64,000 bases of DNA from Prevotella sp. (GTDB lineage: Bacteria; Bacteroidota; Bacteroidia; Bacteroidales; Bacteroidaceae), in NCBI GenBank assembly GCA_017458125.1, contig JAFTGB010000002.1:1-64000 (forward strand), read 5' to 3'. Shown here one piece after another: positions 61,101 to 64,000 of this stretch; the first letter of the stretch is position 1, and each line of letters starts with the position of its first letter. A model generated the notes under the pieces. The model searched no databases. It was given only the letters and a program-made list of their open reading frames with translations, and had not been told where the DNA came from. The position numbers and the translations under genes are program-made.

Positions 61101-62344
61101 ACCTGCGAGGCGGTGGCAATGTTGATATCGGTCAGTTTCTCTTCCGTGAGGAACCCCTCCACTACGGCCTCATAACTCTCCAGGAACTGTGAGATGAGTG
61201 CTTCTGAATACTCGTTGGCACGATACTCTGCCTCCACCAGATAGCGGCCGTCGAGGATATAAGCCTTCACATATACGGATACCCCTCCGGAGTTGTTGTT
61301 CAGTCGCTGTGCTGCCACCGGCGTTCCACAGAACTGAAGACTGTCGAATAGTTGTCCGTGCCATGCAAACGAGGTGGCTGTTTGCAGACCTAAGTCGTTT
61401 ACGGCGTCGCTGAAGGCATAGACCTCATGCTGACGGCAACCCGTCATTTGGTCTTGTCCTGCCTTCAGGAAGTCGAGCACCGTGGTGTCATTGTCGAACT
61501 TGGCATACACCGGAAGCGTTCTGACCAGCATGGCCACCGAGTGAGCCAGTCGTTTGTCGCTGCGTCCATTGTGTACCGTATAGAATAACACCTCTTGCTC
61601 GTTGTTGTACTTTGCCAGCAGATAGCTGTAGGCTGCCGTGAAGAAGGTGCTCTTGTAGATACCGTGCTCCTTGCAGAAAGTCTCGACTCGTTTGGTATCT
61701 ATACCCATGGTGCGGGTCAGCAGGCCCTCCTTGGCCTCGGCCTCCTCAAGGTCAGGAAGAATGGGTGAGTAGCAGTCGCCGCAGTCAAAATGCTCTGCAT
61801 ACCATTTCTTGTCTTCCTCGAAAGCCGGGCTCTCGCGCTGCTCAGCCTCCGTCTTGGCAATGTCGGCCATCGACAAAGTCTCCGGCTCCAGTTGCTTACC
61901 GCTGTAAGCATTTTCTATGTCTGCCAACAGCACTTTTCTTGACGAGCCGTCGCTGATGATGTGGTGGATGTCCTGAAGCAGATAGTAATGCTTGGCATCC
62001 TTCAACAGCCGGATGCGGAACAGTCTGTCTTTATACAGGTCGAAGGGCTGGACGAACCGGGCCTTTTCTGCCTCGATGTCTGTCGTGTTCTCTATCTCTA
62101 AGGAGAAGGTTTCCGCATCGTCGACGGTCTGCACAGTGTCGCCCTGCTCAGTCAGTTCTATACGCGTGAACAGTGTCGGGTGTGCAGCTACGGCGGTCTC
62201 AATGGCCTCTTTCAGCTTCTGCCCGTCCAGACTGCCGTCGAACGTATCCAGATAAGGCATGTTATAACAAACCTCTCCCTGGTGTTCAAAACATTCCACA
62301 TAGAGGCCATACTGTACTTTTGTTAATGGTGCTGTTGCTTTCAT
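55127..62344 (-). CDS. Dimodular non-ribosomal peptide synthetase, C-A-PCP-C-A-PCP-reductase
   Basis: 2405 residues from ATG 62344 (MKATAPLTKVQYG); an upstream in-frame ATG at 62422 would overlap the OMP gene. C1 about 5-430 (HHIISDG near 130). A1 455-912 (YTSGSTGVPKG ~578, YGPTECT ~711, YRTGDIV, RGFRIEL ~828, NQKVNKKALP ~909). PCP1 930-1000, with an unusual core GLTSISSI (Ser ~961). C2 1025-1440 (HHLVFDG ~1145). A2 1465-1920 (YTSGSTGRPKG ~1581, YGPTETT ~1728, NGKTDLKALP). PCP2 1935-2005 (LGGTSL). Thioester reductase 2045-2405 (TGATGYLG, YIYSK). It joins two amino acids and releases the product by NAD(P)H reduction as an aldehyde or alcohol; aldehydes can cyclise to pyrazinones. No epimerase domain and no separate loading domain. 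Confidence 0.95.
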   Translation of the reverse strand: MKATAPLTKVQYGLYVECFEHQGEVCYNMPYLDTFDGSLDGQKLKEAIETAVAAHPTLFTRIELTEQGDTVQTVDDAETFSLEIENTTDIEAEKARFVQPFDLYKDRLFRIRLLKDAKHYYLLQDIHHIISDGSSRKVLLADIENAYSGKQLEPETLSMADIAKTEAEQRESPAFEEDKKWYAEHFDCGDCYSPILPDLEEAEAKEGLLTRTMGIDTKRVETFCKEHGIYKSTFFTAAYSYLLAKYNNEQEVLFYTVHNGRSDKRLAHSVAMLVRTLPVYAKFDNDTTVLDFLKAGQDQMTGCRQHEVYAFSDAVNDLGLQTATSFAWHGQLFDSLQFCGTPVAAQRLNNNSGGVSVYVKAYILDGRYLVEAEYRANEYSEALISQFLESYEAVVEGFLTEEKLTDINIATASQVALLDSFNHTDVDYDDTQTIVSLFRQQAKETPDNIAVVYQNKRYTYKEVDELSDRIAGYIASKGLGEEDVVSVLIPRCEWMAIASLGVMKAGCAYQPLDSTYPKERLNFMMQDASAKLLIADEELRPIVDEYQGDVILTKELSSMPAVAELPEGPKPSNMYIMLYTSGSTGVPKGCQLVHSNMVAFIHWYQRFYGLTAEHNVAAYASYGFDACMMDMYPALTCGATVHIIPEEIRLDLIALNDYFEREHITHSFMTTQVGFQFASNIENHSLMYLSTGGEKLASITPPKDYQFYNAYGPTECTIYTTTYRVDKKQKDIPIGKPLDNMRLYIVDSQGRRLPIGAAGELWVSGPQVSRGYLNRPEKTAEVYIANPFVSDDKKYARVYRTGDIVRYLPDGNIAFVGRRDGQVKIRGFRIELKEVEGVIREFPGIKDATVQAFDEAGGGKFIAAYIVSDEQIDIEALNNFILDQKPPYMVPAVTMQIDKIPLNQNQKVNKKALPKPEKKDAAVEESNVPMNILEQELHDMIAGIVNNTEFGITTILGYAGLTSISSIKLAVQVNKRFGVTLDSKSLVKSGTLQGIENEILKQMMSGAAVTPTDAPKRETPSVAPLSYAQTGVYFECLKNPTSTIYNIPYLLSYPADIDAGQLAQAVKQVVEAHPELSVHFATEGDQIVQTTEGSVPVEVAVSEMTDDELAAYKQDFVRPFNLQKAPLYRFEVVKSESGTHLLMDVHHLVFDGGSADLFIRQLNGVLDGHAIEQERYTYLDFVSDQQKAEDSETFKSAQQFFAEKLGTSEGASEIPADLPKTDQQGFIGEALCPTDLDKAAAFCRQHDITPAHLYLAAVGYVVSRYTNNRDVYISTISNGRSNLKIVDTVGMFVNTLALGLKIDDVTVGEYLRQVSETFDETLRHEDYPYARIAADYGFHSAISYAYQVGVLSEYTVGGKAVGQELLELNVPKFKINIKIETRGILVQYDDTLYTAETAQGLAESIAATVEHIMAQPDGKVRQLSIVSQRQAEHLDQIRTTGTGEAPFKLFFESIVHHAQVHPDRMALIACDAQFTYREFDQATNRIANALRQRGVHEGDRVAMLLPRTSRLILSMFGIQKAGAAYIPCDPEYPADRVKLILEDSGAKLIITPEVAEELLACEETTLPQTTLTPDNLAYLIYTSGSTGRPKGVMLRHEGMCNYSTPLPPNVEAYAVANAAESILAVTTISFDASLHEIAISLFNGLTLVLANEDQTKNPLDMAALIRQHHIGYVSATPSQWQTWIYSDDFIEAIRTVPIIRFGGEKLPESLLHQMQQLTPSRILNTYGPTETTVSSNIQELTHAERVTVGRPQLNVKEFVVDSDGNELPVGVVGELYIGGRGVGRGYNNLDDMTRERFIDYHGTRVYKSGDYAKWASDGDVFILGRKDHQIKLRGLRIELGEVESVIARVEGVKNVVIMIRQIGGKEHLCAYFTADRPIDIGKMKSEISKSLTQYMVPTAYLQLEKMPMTPNGKTDLKALPEPEIAVSGEYEAPANDTERAFCDIFAGILQLDKVGATDNFFELGGTSLVVTRVIIEADKAGLHVSYGEVFANPTPRKLARLITGETADDSANANDPVANFDYTAINNLLQRNNLGFFRSGERQPLGNVLVTGATGYLGIHILHELINSDAQNIYCLVRGKTPEAAESRLRTLLFYYFAKSYKDLFGERLHVILGDVTQDIDSDLKVDTVFNCAAVVKHFSEGTEIEDVNIGGAQRCVEFCIKTGAKLIHISTASTRGLWAGEIKEDVYTEQRLYMGQYLGNQYIYSKFMAERLILDAVALHGLNAKIMRVGNLAARSTDGEFQANFSTNSFMGRIRIYNMLGCCPHTMRNKRVEFSPINEVAQAIVLLTTTPKECTVFHPYNIHGQFLGDVLSGLSSVTNGIRFVEQEEFQQVMDEAGQDPQKAKQMAALLAYKDMAHGQKTTDVQRDNDYTTQVLYRLGFAWTPTSWDYVERMLTAIGGFGFFD

Positions 62345-62367
62345 AATGTTTATAGTTTTTAGTGTAG

Positions 62368-63708
62368 TTACCATTTGGTGCTGAATAGGCGTGGCGAAAC
62401 GATGAGTGAAAACCATCCCCATCGCACAGCTTTGTCACCCGCCTCTTGCTTTAGTCTGTCCATGGTCTTGGTGCCGTACATGAACGAGTATCCTGCCGAC
62501 AGTGCCACGTCTTTCGAGAACTGGTAGGAGGCCTCCAGCTCAATGTCGTGCCCCAGAGTCATGTCCAGTCCTTCCAGACTGGTGGCAACGGCCATGTAGT
62601 GGTAGGCGCCTTTGATGGCCAGCGGTGTCACCGGCTTGCACTGTACGCCGATATATGCGTTCTGCAGTCCTGGTGTGAAACCGCAGGAGTAGGCACTCTC
62701 GTAGAAGTAGTCCATGACGCCGAAGAATTTATGGTGCGAGCCGTAGACCGTGTTGAACCCTTTATACACCTCGTGGTATGGCATTCCCATGGAACCGGGT
62801 TTGGGAACGGGTACGTAGTCGTCGCCACTTAGGTAGTCGTATCCCATTTCCAGTTTCACCTTGTCTGTGGGGTAGTAAGCCACCTTGCCGCTGGCCATCC
62901 AGGCATTAATCCTCTTCTCGTATTCATTGTGTCCCGTCTGGCGGTAGTATGAGCCCTCCACTTTCCACTGTCGGGGCGTGTAAGTCAGGTATCCGCCTAA
63001 CAGCTGTTGGTATTCAGTGTGGGCGTCTTTGCCTTTCGTGCCGGCCTGCATACCGATGTTCATAAACAGTAGGGAGGCTCCGATGGGAATTTTGGGCACA
63101 TCATAATGATACCACAATATATGCATGGTCTTATACGCCTGAGCACCGTCTTTGTAGTAGGTTCCAGTGGTCATGTTCTCCTGGTTTTGGTTATAAGCCA
63201 GCAGTATGTGGGCCTGATGGCCGTACCCCTGATAGCCTACACGAACTATGTCGTGAGTCTTGGAGGCCATTGCCCAGTCGTTAGGTCCTATGATGCGCTC
63301 GTCGTCGTACGACAAGGCGATACGGCCTATCTGTCCGAACAGTCCGAAAGGTGCTGTCAGCTTGGCCCATCCTTCATACAGGTTGACGGTAGCATTGTTC
63401 TTCTGCCCCCAGACGGCCTGGTTCTGCAACACAGCCTTTGCTTCTAAGACCCCTCGCTGGTACTCTACTGCCAGTCGGGTGCGCCCCAGCAGGAAATTGG
63501 CACGTTTCTCCACTGCTTCTTCGGAATCTATGATTCCGGGCAATCCTCCCCCTCGCACTTCTCCGTGGGTTATGAAGTTCAATCCGATGCTCAGTTTGTT
63601 CTCTTTCCGCTGCGTGCTGACACTGTCCGTCTGAGCCCAGCCACTGACGTGGGTCGTCAATAGTGCGGCCAATAGCCATCCGTGGTGCATGGATTGCTTT
63701 GTGCTCAT
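62368..63708 (-). CDS. Outer-membrane barrel protein of the NRPS operon
   Basis: 446 residues with a signal peptide (cleaved near GWA-Q). About 16-18 amphipathic strands, rich in Tyr/Gly, begin LSIGLNFITHGEVRGGGLPGIIDSEE and end WFSLIVSPRLFSTKW with a terminal aromatic. The layout is like alginate-export/OprP-type single-chain barrels (LLGRTRLAVEYQ, IGRIALSYDDERIIG). It lies 23 bp upstream of the NRPS and 14 bp downstream of the STAS gene on the same strand. Role could be product export across the outer membrane or an unrelated substrate channel. Confidence 0.75.
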   Translation of the reverse strand: MSTKQSMHHGWLLAALLTTHVSGWAQTDSVSTQRKENKLSIGLNFITHGEVRGGGLPGIIDSEEAVEKRANFLLGRTRLAVEYQRGVLEAKAVLQNQAVWGQKNNATVNLYEGWAKLTAPFGLFGQIGRIALSYDDERIIGPNDWAMASKTHDIVRVGYQGYGHQAHILLAYNQNQENMTTGTYYKDGAQAYKTMHILWYHYDVPKIPIGASLLFMNIGMQAGTKGKDAHTEYQQLLGGYLTYTPRQWKVEGSYYRQTGHNEYEKRINAWMASGKVAYYPTDKVKLEMGYDYLSGDDYVPVPKPGSMGMPYHEVYKGFNTVYGSHHKFFGVMDYFYESAYSCGFTPGLQNAYIGVQCKPVTPLAIKGAYHYMAVATSLEGLDMTLGHDIELEASYQFSKDVALSAGYSFMYGTKTMDRLKQEAGDKAVRWGWFSLIVSPRLFSTKW

Positions 63709-63722
63709 AGGGCTTGTCAGTC

Positions 63723-64000
63723 TTATTCGAAGTCGAAGATGTTGATGAAGCCCGTCAGTTTGAAGACATCCTTGATGTCGCTGTTGACGTTCCTAAGCAC
63801 TACTTTGCTGCCGTTGGCCTTGGCACCCTTCAGTATGCCCAGCAGGATGCGCAGTCCGCTGGATGCGATATATTCCAGTTTCTCGCAGTCAATGATAACG
63901 TCACGTCCGCCGCTCTCATAGAGGGGTTTCAGTGCTGTTTGGGCTTCCATTGCTGCTGCAGTGTCCATTTCTCCTTCCAGTGTGGCAACATACTTGCCAT
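63723..64000 (-). CDS. STAS-domain anti-sigma factor antagonist, 5' end outside the window
   Basis: At least 92 residues; the frame remains open to the window edge (GKYVATLEGEMDTAAAMEAQ). Only the first few codons are probably missing; the in-frame ATG at 63968 is internal by comparison with SpoIIAA-like proteins. The STAS core CEKLEYIASSGLRILLGILKGAK has the phosphorylatable Ser-Ser-Gly site, followed by LRNVNSDIKDVFKLTGFINIFDF. Such proteins sequester an anti-sigma kinase (RsbW/SpoIIAB type) when unphosphorylated. First visible gene of the NRPS operon; the kinase partner may lie beyond the edge. Confidence 0.87.
   Translation of the reverse strand, partial: GKYVATLEGEMDTAAAMEAQTALKPLYESGGRDVIIDCEKLEYIASSGLRILLGILKGAKANGSKVVLRNVNSDIKDVFKLTGFINIFDFE

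Noticed and set aside
55127-62344. Confident amino acid prediction for the two adenylation domains
   Set aside because: By-eye specificity codes match nothing I know; only the Asp235 for an alpha-amino group is clear.

Overview
The window looks like a chromosome segment of a gut- or rumen-type Prevotella or a close relative (Bacteroidales). The basis is repeated TAnnTTTGC (-7) promoter elements, often with TTTG about 20 bp upstream, instead of TTGACA/TATAAT; almost no Shine-Dalgarno sequences; and typical Bacteroidota families: a PorQ-like protein, OmpA and OMP barrels, SPII lipoproteins, DUF349, PCMD, a short FecR-like protein with a DUF4974-like end, a thioester-less alpha-2-macroglobulin and an LptD-like barrel. 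No rRNA or species marker is present, so the genus is inference.

Layout. 1-2030: right end of an integrated element (AlbA_2-type protein, tyrosine recombinase, candidate att site), visibly more AT-rich than the rest. 2079-10453: DUF349 protein, CorA with a long leader, an ECF sigma / short anti-sigma / STN-containing TonB-type OMP operon, PepD. 10457-15258: a flippase-like membrane protein, an OmpA protein with two paralogous lipoproteins carrying collagen-like Gly-Asp-Gly runs, and rsmA. 15355-15627: a probable free-standing ncRNA. 15650-21177: MATE, YafQ-type toxin/antitoxin, GH36 alpha-galactosidase, AzlCD. 21266-25688: tRNA-Ser(GGA), tatD-ispA-tonB operon, porQ-cmk. 25692-36527: PL9 pectate lyase, ispH, meaB, DUF1573 and A2M, probably one transcript. 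36649-48498: HAD and TSCPD proteins, glycerate kinase, secreted proteins of unknown role, PCMD/OMP pair, queuosine-precursor transporter and queF, and a carboxyltransferase whose C-terminal domain has lost its biotinylation lysine. 48581-64000: LptD convergent with an operon of STAS protein, OMP, a 2405-residue C-A-PCP-C-A-PCP-reductase peptide synthetase, MATE exporter and CPA2 antiporter.

Three items stand out. First, two intergenic arrays (19945-20180 and 37639-37874), 17.7 kb apart, have the same internal architecture: CAA-anchored units spaced 22,22,21,22,22,22,17,22,22,22 bp, GC-rich at both ends with an AT-rich core of four units. Both lie just upstream of the promoter of a minus-strand gene. 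I do not recognise this element. Second, phased 7-bp (heptanucleotide) arrays recur at a dozen sites; some encode peptide inserts inside TatD and A2M, and others supply start or stop codons. Third, the NRPS operon resembles the reductase-terminated dimodular synthetases known to make peptide aldehydes or pyrazinones, with an exporter, an OMP and a STAS regulator in the same operon.
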